From Brasilonema angustatum HA4187-MV1 (GTDB lineage Bacteria > Cyanobacteriota > Cyanobacteriia > Cyanobacteriales > Nostocaceae), in assembly GCA_019359695.1 (NCBI GenBank), contig JAHHGV010000003.1, positions 62,001-126,000 on the forward strand: a DNA stretch of 64,000 bases, read 5' to 3'. The notes under the pieces were generated by a model. That model was not told where the DNA came from. It made no database searches and saw nothing but the letters and a program-made list of their open reading frames with translations. Of this stretch, positions 25,836-35,406 are shown piece after piece; the stretch's first letter is position 1; each line of letters opens with the position of its first letter. Position numbers and translations under genes: made by a program.

Positions 25836-27578
25836 CTATCGCAACTGAAATTCATCAAACTTCACAACTTTTGAATCTGGCTGACTTGTATTGAAACGAT
25901 AACTGCTGACTGTACCGTTACCCGTATCAAAAATGCTGAAAGCTGTAATATCATTACTGGCAATATACGGTATGGGTTTGCCATCTTTACCGGGTAATGG
26001 AGCGATCGTTGGTAAAACTGGTTCCAACGCATTGGGATCGCCAAGTGCAGTATAATCCTTTTTGTCCCCTGGTGGTACTTTTCGCTGATCGCCACTCAAG
26101 AAAGCACCGTAAGTATTGCCAACATTCGATGTTTCTAGAAAGTGCATTCCCGACTGACTACGAAAACGGTTCCAGATGTGCGAATGCCCATAGAATACCA
26201 TCTGTACTTTAGCTGCTTCAAGTAAGGGAATCACATCGCGAATCAGGTAATCTGATTTTTTGGGGTATTTGTAACGTACCGTTTTAACATTGCGATTCGC
26301 ATCACGTTCAATAATCTGCACGGGATGAGTATAAGCAGGAACAATATTGTCGCCCAAAGAATGAGGCGGATGATGAAACATCACGACTTTATATTTTGCT
26401 TGTTTAAACTCAGGACTGTTGAGTTCTTGTTCTAACCAGTTGTACTGCTTGCTTCCTTTGACAATTGGTTCAAAAATAACTTGTCCGTAACCCCAATTTT
26501 TTGGATTTTGTAAATCTTTATCTCTTTCCCGATACTTCCCCCTCGCTTCTGCATCCATATTGGGAGTCCGCCAGATATTCGTCGCGTACAGAACTACCAA
26601 ACGCACATCACCAAAACTAACTGCATAATAAGTTTCTCCACCTTCTTTACTCTCAGGTAAAGTGAAAATTTCTTCGTAGGTATCAGTATTATAAGAATTA
26701 TCTTTTAGTGATTTTTCTCCATATAACTTCATCGCAACTGCACGCGGAAACGCATCATTAAATTCATCGCCTAAACTCCTAGCCTTGCCAAAGCGTCCCA
26801 TCACTTCATGATTACCAATACTGGTAAACATTGGGGCATGTTGAATAATTTCTCCTCCAAGAAAAGATGTCTTTATTCCATTAACATCTGTTTCAAACTT
26901 GGCTCGACCTTGCAAACAAGGGAAGAAAGCACCACCTCCATTATCATCAAACCATTCTGAAGCACGGTCTGCAATATTCACTGTATCTCCTGCTAACCAA
27001 ACTGCATCGACTTTACCAACAGTTTCCACAACCTTTTGCAGATTTGCTGCTACCATTGGTTTCAATTGATGATCAGAAGTTAGGAGAATTTTTAATGGTG
27101 TTTCAGCAGTTGGGGTAGGTGCAAGCGTAAAAGTATTGCTGCTAATACTCTTGCCATCTTCTCGTACACTCGTGACGCGATAAGAAACTCGTTTTCCAGG
27201 AGTTAAGCCAACCACTTGAGCCTCATGTCGCCAAATGTCACGTTGGGCTGCTTGCTTGTAAACTTGTCCATTTTGCTTTTGGTTTCCTACTCTTGATTCG
27301 TGATCTTCTCGTGTACGGCTGAGTTTGCTCGTATTCGCTACGGCTGTTTGCTGGAGATTGTCCCCATACGCAACATTATGTTTGGAACCAGCAAACTCAG
27401 TAAACCACACAACTCGCACTGAAGATTGCGTGGGGAGTTGTAGAAATGGATCTGTGAGCAATTGGGGTGCTGATGAAAAGGCTTTTTGCCCAGAAAAGCA
27501 ACCGTATACTACGGTAAGGCAGATAACTAGTATAAATAAGGCAGCTAGTATTTTGCGATTTGTGAGATATCTGAGCAT
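25836..27578 (-). CDS. exported metallophosphoesterase with FnIII-like N-domain
   Basis: This 580-residue protein has an N-terminal membrane anchor or lipoprotein-like signal (ALFILVICLTVVYGC, residues 12-27). A purple-acid-phosphatase-type fibronectin-like domain follows (about 45-155, RVVWFTEFAGSKHNVAYG), then the calcineurin-like domain. Metal ligands are seen in TSDHQ near 168, AGDTV near 196, IGNHE near 252, MFHHPPHS near 400 and YGHSHIWNR near 465. It should hydrolyse phosphate esters outside the cytoplasm, perhaps for phosphorus scavenging. No Pho box is identified. It is transcribed in the same direction as, but separately from, the toxin-antitoxin pair. Confidence 0.85.
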   Translation of the reverse strand: MLRYLTNRKILAALFILVICLTVVYGCFSGQKAFSSAPQLLTDPFLQLPTQSSVRVVWFTEFAGSKHNVAYGDNLQQTAVANTSKLSRTREDHESRVGNQKQNGQVYKQAAQRDIWRHEAQVVGLTPGKRVSYRVTSVREDGKSISSNTFTLAPTPTAETPLKILLTSDHQLKPMVAANLQKVVETVGKVDAVWLAGDTVNIADRASEWFDDNGGGAFFPCLQGRAKFETDVNGIKTSFLGGEIIQHAPMFTSIGNHEVMGRFGKARSLGDEFNDAFPRAVAMKLYGEKSLKDNSYNTDTYEEIFTLPESKEGGETYYAVSFGDVRLVVLYATNIWRTPNMDAEARGKYRERDKDLQNPKNWGYGQVIFEPIVKGSKQYNWLEQELNSPEFKQAKYKVVMFHHPPHSLGDNIVPAYTHPVQIIERDANRNVKTVRYKYPKKSDYLIRDVIPLLEAAKVQMVFYGHSHIWNRFRSQSGMHFLETSNVGNTYGAFLSGDQRKVPPGDKKDYTALGDPNALEPVLPTIAPLPGKDGKPIPYIASNDITAFSIFDTGNGTVSSYRFNTSQPDSKVVKFDEFQLR

Positions 27579-27750
27579 TACAAGTGTTCCAGAACGTCAG
27601 TGCATCTCAGTTGTATCTAAAAAAACACAAAGAGCTACAAATTGACACTCCCGGGATCTAAAGACGCGGGGATTCTTGGTTCCCTGACTAGCCGTTAGAC
27701 AGCAGGCTTGCGCCAACCGCCCAAGAGGGCAAATCTCCACGCCAGACGCT

Positions 27751-28071
27751 TCAAGTCGGCGGAGCCGCCCAACGCGCTGGCTCCCAAGCGTAAGTTCCCG
27801 TGGGGCACACGGTACTGAGTCCTAACTTCAAAATGTTGATAGCTGCATTCATATCCCTATCTGCCACATATCCACAATGCGGACAAACGTGAGTTCTTGT
27901 GGCTAGAGACTTCTTTACCTTTTCGCCACAATTAGAACAATTCTGGCTTGTGTTATGGGGAGGAACGGCGATCGTTATCTTCCCATATTTATGACCTAGA
28001 TATTCCAACCATGACCGGAAAGTTGACCAGCCAGCATCACTGATTGACTTAGCCAGATGTCGATAAGGCAA
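27751..28071 (-). pseudogene. C-terminal remnant of TnpB (IS200/IS605 family)
   Basis: The fragment reads WSTFRSWLEYLGHKYGKI, then the zinc ribbon NCSNCGEKVKKS...CPHCGYVADRDMNAAINIL, the last third of TnpB nucleases. The RuvC Asp of DRDMNAA is kept, but the N-terminal two thirds are missing, so it cannot act alone. It begins directly where the neighbouring gene at 28076 ends. The stretch 27640-27750 contains short inverted repeats that fit the right end of such an element. Confidence 0.85.
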
Positions 28072-28075
28072 CTTC

Positions 28076-28600
28076 TTACTGCCTTGGAGGTGAAGTTGGG
28101 GAGACGGGTGAAGTTGGGGAGACGGGTGAAGTTGGGGAGACGGGTGAAGTTGGGGAGATGGATTGAGTTCCCTGTTGTGGTTCTCGTACCACCCACTGAC
28201 ACAGTTTTTGATTAGGTTGGTTGTAATTAATTGCCATTGTGAAAGTGCGCTCTTGGGCGCGGTTGTCGCGGAAATTTACAACAGCCTGAGTATAGTTTCC
28301 TCCTGCAAGTGCAGTCCATTGCAATGCATTACGCGCGTAAGGCTGATCAGGAGCGAAGCGCACTTCATAGCTGACTTGCTCTGGCGAGTCACCAGAGCGG
28401 ACAAACTGCAAATCCTGAACAATGTCCACCGTCCGTTCCAGAAGATCGGTGGAGATAAAGCTACAACTGTTAGGAGTGTCTCCTTTAACTAACGCCAAAT
28501 AGGGACGATCAGAGGAAGACTCTACTCGTTGGGCTTGCGTTCTCTGGTTGGGGAAGAGGATCAAGGCAATAGGCAGTATCAGGACAATAGCTTTTCTCAT
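28076..28600 (-). CDS. secreted hypothetical protein with SPTSPV repeats
   Basis: Protein of 174 residues with a signal peptide (KAIVLILPIALILFPNQRTQAQ, cut near residue 23). A folded middle with two conserved-looking Cys (NSCSF, KLCQWV) follows, then a C-terminal tail of four SPTSPV-like hexapeptides. These are encoded by 18-base tandem repeats (28086-28158) and end in PPRQ. I do not recognise the domain. The tail meets the TnpB remnant, so the original C-terminus may have been replaced, and the repeat number can change by slippage. Confidence 0.6.
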   Translation of the reverse strand: MRKAIVLILPIALILFPNQRTQAQRVESSSDRPYLALVKGDTPNSCSFISTDLLERTVDIVQDLQFVRSGDSPEQVSYEVRFAPDQPYARNALQWTALAGGNYTQAVVNFRDNRAQERTFTMAINYNQPNQKLCQWVVREPQQGTQSISPTSPVSPTSPVSPTSPVSPTSPPRQ

Positions 28601-29095
28601 AGTTAAAAATCCAACTTATCAGCCAGGTAGTGAGTAGCAACACTTGGTTTTAAGTCATTTCTCTTCATTCAGTTACAAATGAAGAAATTCATACATCAAA
28701 TATTGTGGTAATTCTTCTAGGCGATGCTATTGTAAATAGCATAAATGCTGCCGTTTTACTAAACGTCTACCATAGGAACAAACTCACTTCCTCTAGAGAT
28801 AGAGTTTTAAATTAACGAAATCTATGAGCTTCAATACATTTTGTTATGACTTATACATTGACATATTAGAGAAAACGCTCATTCATTCTCTAGTCAGGCG
28901 ATACTTAGCTCTGGGAGCCTAACTATTGGCGGTCGCTAAGCAGTAAGGATATTGAAAGACGGAGAATACTTACGTGTCAGGGGAAACAGGTTCGGATCTA
29001 CACGTCCTTCCTTTTTTTTACATTACACATAATAAAATCCTCTGCCTTAAAACCTTTGTAATATAATTCTTTCACCAGAAATTCGTGCCATTGCT
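28601..29095. other. intergenic, nothing recognised
   Basis: The region separates two minus-strand genes. It is AT-rich with no long frame, no clear hairpin and no known repeat that I can see. The promoter for the gene ending at 28076 should be at its left edge. Confidence 0.35.
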
Positions 29096-29974
29096 CTAAA
29101 CAGTAACCTGTCGCTTTTCAGTTAAACCCATAGCAATTCCTTTCTCGTAGTAAGCAGCTTCATTGATGAATATTGGATACACAGTTGATTCTCCTTCATA
29201 AACAATCTCTTTACCATCAAAGGTTAAAAACATTGGCTCGCCAGGATTAAGAGGTTCATAATCCCGAAACTGAAGTTGTGGGTGAATCATTGCCTGAATC
29301 TCTCCCAAATCATTTCTGGGATAGTCGATATCCTTCACATATTCATAAAGTGTGAGCGTGCTATTTGTGTGTGAAATTGAACCTTGATTATATGCTTCTA
29401 AATAGTCCCAAATTGTCTCAACAAGTTTTTCTGTTTTCTGAAATAACTCTGCATTCAAGACTGCCTGAGCTACAGGACCAACTTCAATAGCAAAACCGAA
29501 TTCACTGATTGATTGGAGGCAGCGACTTTCAATTACTGGTGCCCAACAAACCTTCACTTCTGGATGATTTACACTGAGATAGGCAGCTAATTGTAGATTG
29601 AAGGGATGGAGGTGGTTGCCTAGCAAGATGCTTAGTCCCATATTTGAAGTTGTAGAGTGCAAATCCAAAATGATATCTACCTGAGATTTGCCTTTAGGTC
29701 CCAGTTTTTGGTTGATGTCTTTTGCTCTGATTTCTTCGTAACTGGAAAGCGTCGGATTTTCCAGATCTTGAATTTGGAAGCAACGATTCAAGTCCTTATC
29801 AATATAACGCCTTCCTACCTCAAAAGCTTTGGGGTTGCCAAAAAAGGTTAAAGTTTCAAAGCTGTCTCTCTGAATGAGATGGGGATATTGCTCAAACTTT
29901 TTAATTAAGTATGCGCCTGTGAATTCATTCCCGTGGGTACCACCAACCAGTACCACCTTATTTATTCGATTCAT
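29096..29974 (-). CDS. aspartoacylase (AspA/AstE family zinc deacylase)
   Basis: Zinc-dependent amidohydrolase of 292 residues. Zinc ligands sit in [10 protein letters not shown] near residue 12 (H and E) and in [11 protein letters not shown] near residue 105 (H). The substrate-binding DLNRCF is near residue 60 and the catalytic Glu is in FAIEVGP near 166. Family members split N-acetylaspartate or related N-acyl amino acids to acetate and the amino acid. Length and motifs fit full-length cyanobacterial aspartoacylases. There is no operon partner; small mobile elements lie just upstream. Confidence 0.88.
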   Translation of the reverse strand: MNRINKVVLVGGTHGNEFTGAYLIKKFEQYPHLIQRDSFETLTFFGNPKAFEVGRRYIDKDLNRCFQIQDLENPTLSSYEEIRAKDINQKLGPKGKSQVDIILDLHSTTSNMGLSILLGNHLHPFNLQLAAYLSVNHPEVKVCWAPVIESRCLQSISEFGFAIEVGPVAQAVLNAELFQKTEKLVETIWDYLEAYNQGSISHTNSTLTLYEYVKDIDYPRNDLGEIQAMIHPQLQFRDYEPLNPGEPMFLTFDGKEIVYEGESTVYPIFINEAAYYEKGIAMGLTEKRQVTV

Positions 29975-30021
29975 AATATTGCTCCTTCTAGATCAGGGAT
30001 ATCTTTTTTCAGACTAAACTA

Positions 30022-30124
30022 TAGCAATCCGATTTGATGAGTGTGAATCACTTGTGGAGATAGGGAACAGGGAAGAAGGAATAAACATGTACCTAGCTTC
30101 GTCAAAAATCAAATAGGAGTCCTA
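30022..30124. mobile_element. 103-bp MITE, TAGCAATCC family
   Basis: The left end TAGCAATCC and right end TAGGAGTCCTA are flanked by TA (30020-30021 and 30125-30126). The same family occurs at 12875 and 63604. It contains a GGGAACAGGGAAG stretch also present in the other copies. It is non-coding. Confidence 0.65.
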
Positions 30125-30153
30125 TATATGTCAAAGATATAGTAGTTCCAGTC

Positions 30154-30231
30154 ATGATAGAACTCCGACATCTACGGTACTTTATCGCCGTTGCTGAATA
30201 ATTGAACTTTAGCCATGCTGCTAGACGCTAG
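30154..30231 (+). pseudogene. N-terminal remnant of a LysR-type regulator
   Basis: ATG 30154 opens MIELRHLRYFIAVAE, an in-frame TAA follows, then LNFSHAARR and a TAG. This is the first helix pair of the LysR winged helix-turn-helix with a premature stop. Nothing of the remaining protein is found, so it is a dead fragment between two small elements. Confidence 0.75.
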
Positions 30232-30285
30232 CCCATACACCCAGAGTTTGCATCTACCACAACCATATAAAAAAGAAAAAGTTAG

Positions 30286-30488
30286 GACTTACGCACTTTA
30301 CAAATAGGCGCTTTGTGTGTGAAAGCCATCTGCTGGCATTTTTCCCATATAATCCCCTAAGTGCATAATTTGATGAATCTGACCGCTATAAAAAGAAGAT
30401 ACGAAGGTAAGCTCTTAATCGCAAACTTCCGTTCAGTAAACAGGTATAACTCAACGCACATAATCAGACTTTAGTCAATGCGTAAGTC
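30286..30488. mobile_element. about 200-bp inverted-repeat element
   Basis: GACTTACGCA (30286-30295) is mirrored exactly by TGCGTAAGTC (30479-30488). The interior has no coding frame. It looks like a MITE with short ends, and it lies upstream of the ndh gene, where it could affect the promoter. Confidence 0.5.
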
Positions 30489-30636
30489 GTTAAAGTAATA
30501 AATCTTACGTTGTAAATGTATGTTATGCTCGATTTACATTTCTTAATATGTCACCCATGAGCAGAACTACTTTGACAGAAATGCTTAAGATTTGTTAATA
30601 AAAATAACAGTAAAGAAATAAAAGGAAATAAATCTT

Positions 30637-31998
30637 ATGGTGAACACAGTAGAAAATCAGCCACCCCATCACGTAGTCATTGTCGGTGGTGGATTCGGAG
30701 GATTATATGCAGCCAAAGCACTCTCGCGTGCTGATGTCCATGTGACTCTCATTGATAAACGTAATTTTCACTTATTTCAACCGCTTTTATACCAAGTCGC
30801 TACTGGTGCGATATCTCCTGCTGATATTTCCTCTCCCCTGCGTTCTGTACTGAATAAGAGCAAAAATACGAAAGTGCTGTTGGGAGAAGTGAATAATATC
30901 GATCCCCAAGGACAAAAAGTCTTTATGGGTGAGGAAGCAATACATTATGATTCTTTAATCCTGGCGACAGGTGCAAAGCATTCCTATTTTGGCAAGGACC
31001 AGTGGGAAGAATTTGCTCCCGGTTTAAAAACTGTGGAAGATGCGATAGAAATGCGTCACCGCATCTTCATGGCGTTTGAAGCCGCAGAAAAGGAAACTGA
31101 TCCCGAAAAACGTCGTGCTTGGTTAATTTTTGTGATTGTTGGTGGTGGTCCTACTGGTGTGGAATTAGCAGGTGCGATCGCAGAACTAGCTTATCACACG
31201 ATGAAAGAGGACTTCCGCAATATCGACACTTCCGAAGCGCAAGTTTTACTCCTGGAAGGTTTGGATCGGGTTCTCCCACCGTTTGCACCAGAGTTATCAA
31301 AACAAGCAGAAACATCGCTAACCCGCTTGGGTGTTACCGTACAGCCAAAAACAATGGTTACGAATATAGAAGGTGATGTTATCAGCCTCAAACAAGGTGA
31401 TGAGGTGACGCAGATTCATGCCAAGACAGTATTATGGGCAGCAGGTGTGAAAGCTTCGCCTCTAGGGAAGTTGCTAGCAGAAAGTACAGGTGTTGAGTGC
31501 GATCGCGCTGGACGAGTTATTGTTGAACCTGATTTGAGTCTTAAAGAACACTCCAATATATTTGTCATTGGAGACTTAGCACATTTTGCTCATCAAAACG
31601 GCAAACCCCTACCTGGTGTTGCACCTGTAGCGATGCAAGAAGGACAGTACGTTGCCTCACTGATCAAACAACGGCTCAAAGGTAAAACCTTACCACAATT
31701 TCGTTATTTTGATTGGGGTAGTTTAGCGGTTATTGGACAAAACTCTGCCGTTGTAGACTTAGGGTTTTTCAAATTTACAGGCTTCTTAGCGTGGCTATTT
31801 TGGCTGTTTATTCACATCTACTTCTTAATTGAGTTTGACAACAAGCTGGTAGTCATGATTCAGTGGGGCTGGAACTATTTCACCCGCAAGCGTGGCGCAA
31901 GATTGATTACAGGTAAGGAAGTTTTGGAAAACGCGAAAGCTGGAGGTAGCAACGGTTATTACACGCCTGAGAATGCTAGACAAGCGGTTAATCTATAA
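30637..31998 (+). CDS. ndh: type 2 NADH dehydrogenase (NDH-2)
   Basis: Single-subunit, non-proton-pumping NADH:quinone oxidoreductase of 453 residues. It has two Rossmann motifs: GGGFGGLYAAKAL near residue 18 for FAD and GGGPTGVELAGAIAEL near residue 168 for NADH. It also has LFQPLLYQVATG, FVIGDLAHF near 308 for FAD, and a C-terminal hydrophobic helix (FLAWLFWLFIHIYFLIEF) that sits on the membrane. In cyanobacteria such enzymes help set the redox state of the plastoquinone pool. It appears monocistronic; the AAGGAAATAAATCTT before ATG 30637 is a reasonable ribosome site. Confidence 0.92.
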   Translation: MVNTVENQPPHHVVIVGGGFGGLYAAKALSRADVHVTLIDKRNFHLFQPLLYQVATGAISPADISSPLRSVLNKSKNTKVLLGEVNNIDPQGQKVFMGEEAIHYDSLILATGAKHSYFGKDQWEEFAPGLKTVEDAIEMRHRIFMAFEAAEKETDPEKRRAWLIFVIVGGGPTGVELAGAIAELAYHTMKEDFRNIDTSEAQVLLLEGLDRVLPPFAPELSKQAETSLTRLGVTVQPKTMVTNIEGDVISLKQGDEVTQIHAKTVLWAAGVKASPLGKLLAESTGVECDRAGRVIVEPDLSLKEHSNIFVIGDLAHFAHQNGKPLPGVAPVAMQEGQYVASLIKQRLKGKTLPQFRYFDWGSLAVIGQNSAVVDLGFFKFTGFLAWLFWLFIHIYFLIEFDNKLVVMIQWGWNYFTRKRGARLITGKEVLENAKAGGSNGYYTPENARQAVNL

Positions 31999-32385
31999 AA
32001 GTTTTTATACTCCTAAGAAACACAGAGGTGTAGGGGTGTAGGAGTGTAAGGGTGTAGGGGAAAAAGGTGTTTCTTTCATATTTTGCTGACGACTTCGCCG
32101 TCAGTCGGACGCTCAGATCTTGCAGCAGTATCAACAACGAGGCAGAGCCTCGACATCTCGTTCCCAGGCTGAGCCTGGGAGCGAGGGTTGGGAGGATCCG
32201 CCTCCTGATTATTGAGAATGGTGCAAGATATCAGTAAAAACGGACTCATATTATGTCCGCCTAACTACTTACGATATGTCATTGCGAGTGGAAAGACTTA
32301 CCCAGTCCGTTTTAACGGACTTGAACTTTGAGCCAAGAAATTTATTTCTTGGCGGACAAGAATTATGGTGCAAGATCTGAGCCTC
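31999..32385. repeat. repeat-filled intergenic region
   Basis: No gene is seen. AAGAAACAC (about 32018) and GTGTTTCTT (about 32067) flank tandem GGTGTAGG-type 9-mers; the same arrangement recurs around 41050 and 41570. A palindrome TCCCAGGCTGAGCCTGGGA lies at 32162-32180. GTCCGTTTTAACGGAC near 32306 and CCAAGAAATTTATTTCTTGG near 32334 are further hairpins. Confidence 0.55.
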
Positions 32386-33160
32386 TCACGGGCGCGGCGA
32401 TTGCGCAAAGCGCAGACGCCAGAGGCGTATCGCTTCCCCAGCCAACAAGTGATAGGCTAAGTTTTGCCAGATATAGCCATCATTTTCTAAACTATGCCAC
32501 CCTTCGCGGTATTTTTCGCCGTAAGCATTTAAGAGGCGATTGTGTAAAAACTTTATCCCTTCACTTTCCTTTGCTAAAACGGTGTGCTGCTTTCTGACAT
32601 AATCCAACTGCAAGTCATGCAACCGCAAATTTCCCGCTTCATCCCGCGAAGCCAGAGATTTCTTCACCAATTCATCAATCACATCTTGGCTATCAAACTC
32701 ATCTAATTCCAACGGTTCCCAAAAAGTTTGCAAAACTGCTTCTGGTATGGGTGTATCTTCAGGAAAGACGGCAAAATCTAAATATCGCTGTTGGCAATTC
32801 TCATCCAAAGCTGCCAGACTTACCTGAATTGCCTTGAGTAAATCGGGATAAGGATAATCGGGAAACTGTTGTTTGATTTTCTCTAAATCAGCACTACGTA
32901 GTTTTTCTAAAATATAGCGCTTCTCAGTTGCGTGCAATACACAGCTGTAGAGACGTAGCATTTACGTGCTCTACATTATTCGTGGTGGTGTATGTGATTC
33001 AAATGAGAACCGCTATATTCTGCCAGCGATTTGGCGGTTTCCCCCGCATCATCGCCCCCACCATCGCCAATGCTAAGGGCAAACATCCACATTCCCTCGC
33101 TACCAGCTTAGCGACATGATTTTGCTCTGTGGGGTTATAGAAAAACCCCCACTTTTTTGA
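32386..33160 (-). pseudogene. NB-ARC (STAND/AP-ATPase) gene fragment split by a MITE
   Basis: The upstream part (33160 to 33018) reads TEQNHVAKLVARECGCLPLALAMVGAMMRGKPPNRWQN, holding the GLPLAL-type motif of NB-ARC ATPases. The downstream part (from 32914) reads LEKLRSADLEKIKQQFPDYPYPDLLKAIQVS...FPEDTPIPE...LHDLQLDYVRKQH, the winged-helix region. A 101-bp element at 32915-33015 lies between them. Removing it with one TA joins WQN to ILEKLR in frame. The P-loop end and the repeat (WD40 or TPR) end are both missing. It is a remnant of a large signalling or defence-type ATPase. Confidence 0.85.
32915..33015. mobile_element. 101-bp MITE inside the NB-ARC remnant, TA target
   Basis: The ends TAGCGCTTCTCA and TGAGAACCGCTA mirror each other with one mismatch and are flanked by TA (32913-32914, 33016-33017). 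A central 28-bp palindrome (GTAGAGACGTAGC ... CTCTAC) forms a hairpin. The TA flank and end style are like the TAGCAATCC elements, so both may use a related IS630/mariner-type transposase. Confidence 0.8.
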
Positions 33161-33258
33161 GTGAGAGCAGAAAACTATTTATGAACGGTTTTCATCTTGT
33201 TAGTCCCATTGCCAAATGGGCGCTGCTTTTATTTTGGAGACGTTTAGTGTTAATGGTA

Positions 33259-33672
33259 TTAAAAAGCTGCCACAGCTGCCTCAGCTACAGCTTGATCCTG
33301 TTCACCGCTACCACCACTTACTCCGATTGCACCAACTATCTGCCCATCGCGTTGAAGTGGTATACCCCCGGCAAAGATCATGATTCGTCCTCCGTTTGAG
33401 ACGTGAATACCATAATACTGTTCTCCTGGTTGAGCACTTTCGGCAAGGGATTTGGTAGAGAGATTAAACGCACGAGCAGTAAATGCTTTGTTGATCGAGA
33501 TATCGATACTTCCGATCCACGCACCATCCATACGAATGTGAGCAACAAGATTCCCGCCAGCATCAACGACTGCAAGATTCATTGGTTGTCCGATTGCATT
33601 CGCCTTCGCTTCTCCAGCCGCTAGTATTCGTCGTGCATCATCTAAAGATACAGAATGTTTGTCATTCGTCAT
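33259..33672 (-). CDS. GlcG/HbpS-family (DUF336) protein
   Basis: Small protein of 137 residues of the GlcG/HbpS family. It has VSLDDARRILAAGEAKA, NLAVVDAGGNLVAHIRMD near residue 32, and GGIPLQRDGQIVGAIGVSGGSGEQDQ near residue 101. Members bind haem or cofactors, or sit in glycolate operons (GlcG of glcDEFGB), and their biochemical role is not settled. glcE and glcF lie about 2 kb away on the other strand, which fits a glycolate link but could be chance. The ribosome site is weak. Confidence 0.82.
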   Translation of the reverse strand: MTNDKHSVSLDDARRILAAGEAKANAIGQPMNLAVVDAGGNLVAHIRMDGAWIGSIDISINKAFTARAFNLSTKSLAESAQPGEQYYGIHVSNGGRIMIFAGGIPLQRDGQIVGAIGVSGGSGEQDQAVAEAAVAAF

Positions 33673-33766
33673 GGTAATTCTTTGAATCGTAGAAATGTAT
33701 GCGATTAAAGAATATCATCATGCATGAGCAGATTGGGAAAACCCAATTTCAACGTACCTGTTGCGG

Positions 33767-35074
33767 TCATGATTGTCTTTCTAAGAACTTTTCATTTGCC
33801 TGTTTTACTCTGGAAATCCAACCTTTGTGGAAATTCAAAATTTCTGAGTAGGGAATGGTTGTTTCAGATAGAAGTTGTGACAATGACGGGGAAAAGTATC
33901 TGGGAAAGAGTTGATGCATAAATTGAGCAGTTCGCAGTCTGATAAATAACTCTAAAAACAGCAATTTACTGGATAATGGAAAGGTGTAATCACTTAGCTC
34001 AACTAGTGCATGAGCATCTGGTTTTCGACGTAGGGTAAATTGCTTGAGTGCCTCTGCAATATCATTAGGATATTCATCTAATAACTGATCAAAGAAAGCA
34101 ACATCTTCAAGGGAAGCATTACAGCCTTGACCCAAAGAAGGAGAGGTAGCATGAGCCGCATCGCCAATCAGTAAAACGCTATCACCATCATGGTAGCGAT
34201 TACAACGAATCGTCAAAATGGTTGAGATGGGACGATAGAGAAAAGCTTCGACTTCCGATTCTGGTAAAAGCTCAGCAATTTCTGGTAAGTATTCACGAAA
34301 GAATTGCCATACTTGTTCTTTTGTAGAAAAATTCAAGATGGGGTTGTTCTCGCGAGGAAAGTTAACAATCCCACTTATCAAGCCATCTATATCATGCACC
34401 AAGGTAGCAAAAATTCCATCGGTTCCTCTCCAAGTATGGAGATAACCTGCTTTCAAGGATGTTGCACTCTCAGCAGGTAGAAAAATGGGTTTGTAAGCAG
34501 AGGGAAAGTATTTTTTTTCTAACTCGAATTGATTGGTTGAGAGAAACTGCTCTCTAACTCGCGATCGCGCTCCATCTGCACCAATTAATAAGTCATAATC
34601 AACAGTAACTTCTCCTGTAGGATTGACTGCCGTATTTTCAAAGGTGACTGTTTTTGCTTCAAAATCAACTTGCTTACATTGATGGTCAAAATGAATTTTG
34701 AGGCGATCGCTATTATACTGTTGAGTCAACATTTTCAACAGTGTGACCACCAATCGCATGCGATCCAGAATCAGAATGGGTTTTTTCCTTGGAAGGAACT
34801 GCGTTTTGCCTTTTTTTTGGTGAATGAGTGAGCCAGTACTTTCTAAGCTTACTGCCTTAACCGCTGCGAGAATCCCTTCAACTTTGCTCAGTGCCGTCAT
34901 TCCCCGTTGATTGAGGGAAAGAGGAATGGTTCTAGCGGAGGAAAATGGAACTGTTTGTGGGTCACTGCGACGCTCATAGATCTCAACATTATACTGCTCA
35001 TTGCGGCGTAGCAAATAGTGAGCTAGAAGAACTCCACTCGGACCCGCACCCACAATCACAATTCGTTTGACCAT
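33767..35074 (-). CDS. FAD-dependent monooxygenase (aromatic hydroxylase type)
   Basis: Flavoprotein of 435 residues, class A monooxygenase of the UbiH/kynurenine-3-monooxygenase group. It has the dinucleotide motif VGAGPSGVLLAHYLLRR near residue 6, GADGARSRVR near 164, and the FAD/NADPH-binding LIGDAAHATSPSLGQGCNASLED near 302. It should hydroxylate an aromatic or polyene substrate with NAD(P)H and O2. The substrate is unknown. A strong AGGAGG lies 8 bases before ATG 35074. It starts 9 bases after the end of a pentapeptide-repeat remnant on the same strand. Confidence 0.85.
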   Translation of the reverse strand: MVKRIVIVGAGPSGVLLAHYLLRRNEQYNVEIYERRSDPQTVPFSSARTIPLSLNQRGMTALSKVEGILAAVKAVSLESTGSLIHQKKGKTQFLPRKKPILILDRMRLVVTLLKMLTQQYNSDRLKIHFDHQCKQVDFEAKTVTFENTAVNPTGEVTVDYDLLIGADGARSRVREQFLSTNQFELEKKYFPSAYKPIFLPAESATSLKAGYLHTWRGTDGIFATLVHDIDGLISGIVNFPRENNPILNFSTKEQVWQFFREYLPEIAELLPESEVEAFLYRPISTILTIRCNRYHDGDSVLLIGDAAHATSPSLGQGCNASLEDVAFFDQLLDEYPNDIAEALKQFTLRRKPDAHALVELSDYTFPLSSKLLFLELFIRLRTAQFMHQLFPRYFSPSLSQLLSETTIPYSEILNFHKGWISRVKQANEKFLERQS

Positions 35075-35083
35075 TTTAACCTC

Positions 35084-35234
35084 CTAGTCTAAGTTCAGAT
35101 TCGCACCCCTAAAATCCGTCCCTCGAATATCTACATAACTAAAATTTGCCCCTACAAGGTTTTGACCTTTAAAAGAACGACCATCTGATTTTGACAGCAG
35201 TTGTCTTGGGACATCCCTAAGCTGTAGACTGAAG
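35084..35234 (-). pseudogene. C-terminal remnant of a pentapeptide-repeat protein
   Basis: The frame ends ...SFKGQNLVGANFSYVDIRGTDFRGANLNLD with the A(D/N)LxG five-residue periodicity of pentapeptide-repeat proteins. There is no start codon and an in-frame stop lies at about 35235, so only the last 45 or so codons survive. The stop codon sits just before the ribosome site of the monooxygenase, so the two may once have been an operon. Confidence 0.7.
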
Positions 35235-35406
35235 ATTTATGATTGTTTACCACTGTAGCGCAATATGCTGTAATAGCGAGAACAATCTCAATAAGTAGCA
35301 CTGACTCAATTAAATCACAATGCGCTATACAGCAAGGCTTTCACCAAAGCTAATAAGAATGTGCTTCTTTCACAAACCGTATTGATATATAAAGAGTCTA
35401 AAACAG

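Noticed and set aside
28086..28158. Possible CRISPR-like direct repeats
   Set aside because: The 18-base units are directly adjacent with no spacers and encode SPTSPV in frame, so they are a coding tandem repeat.
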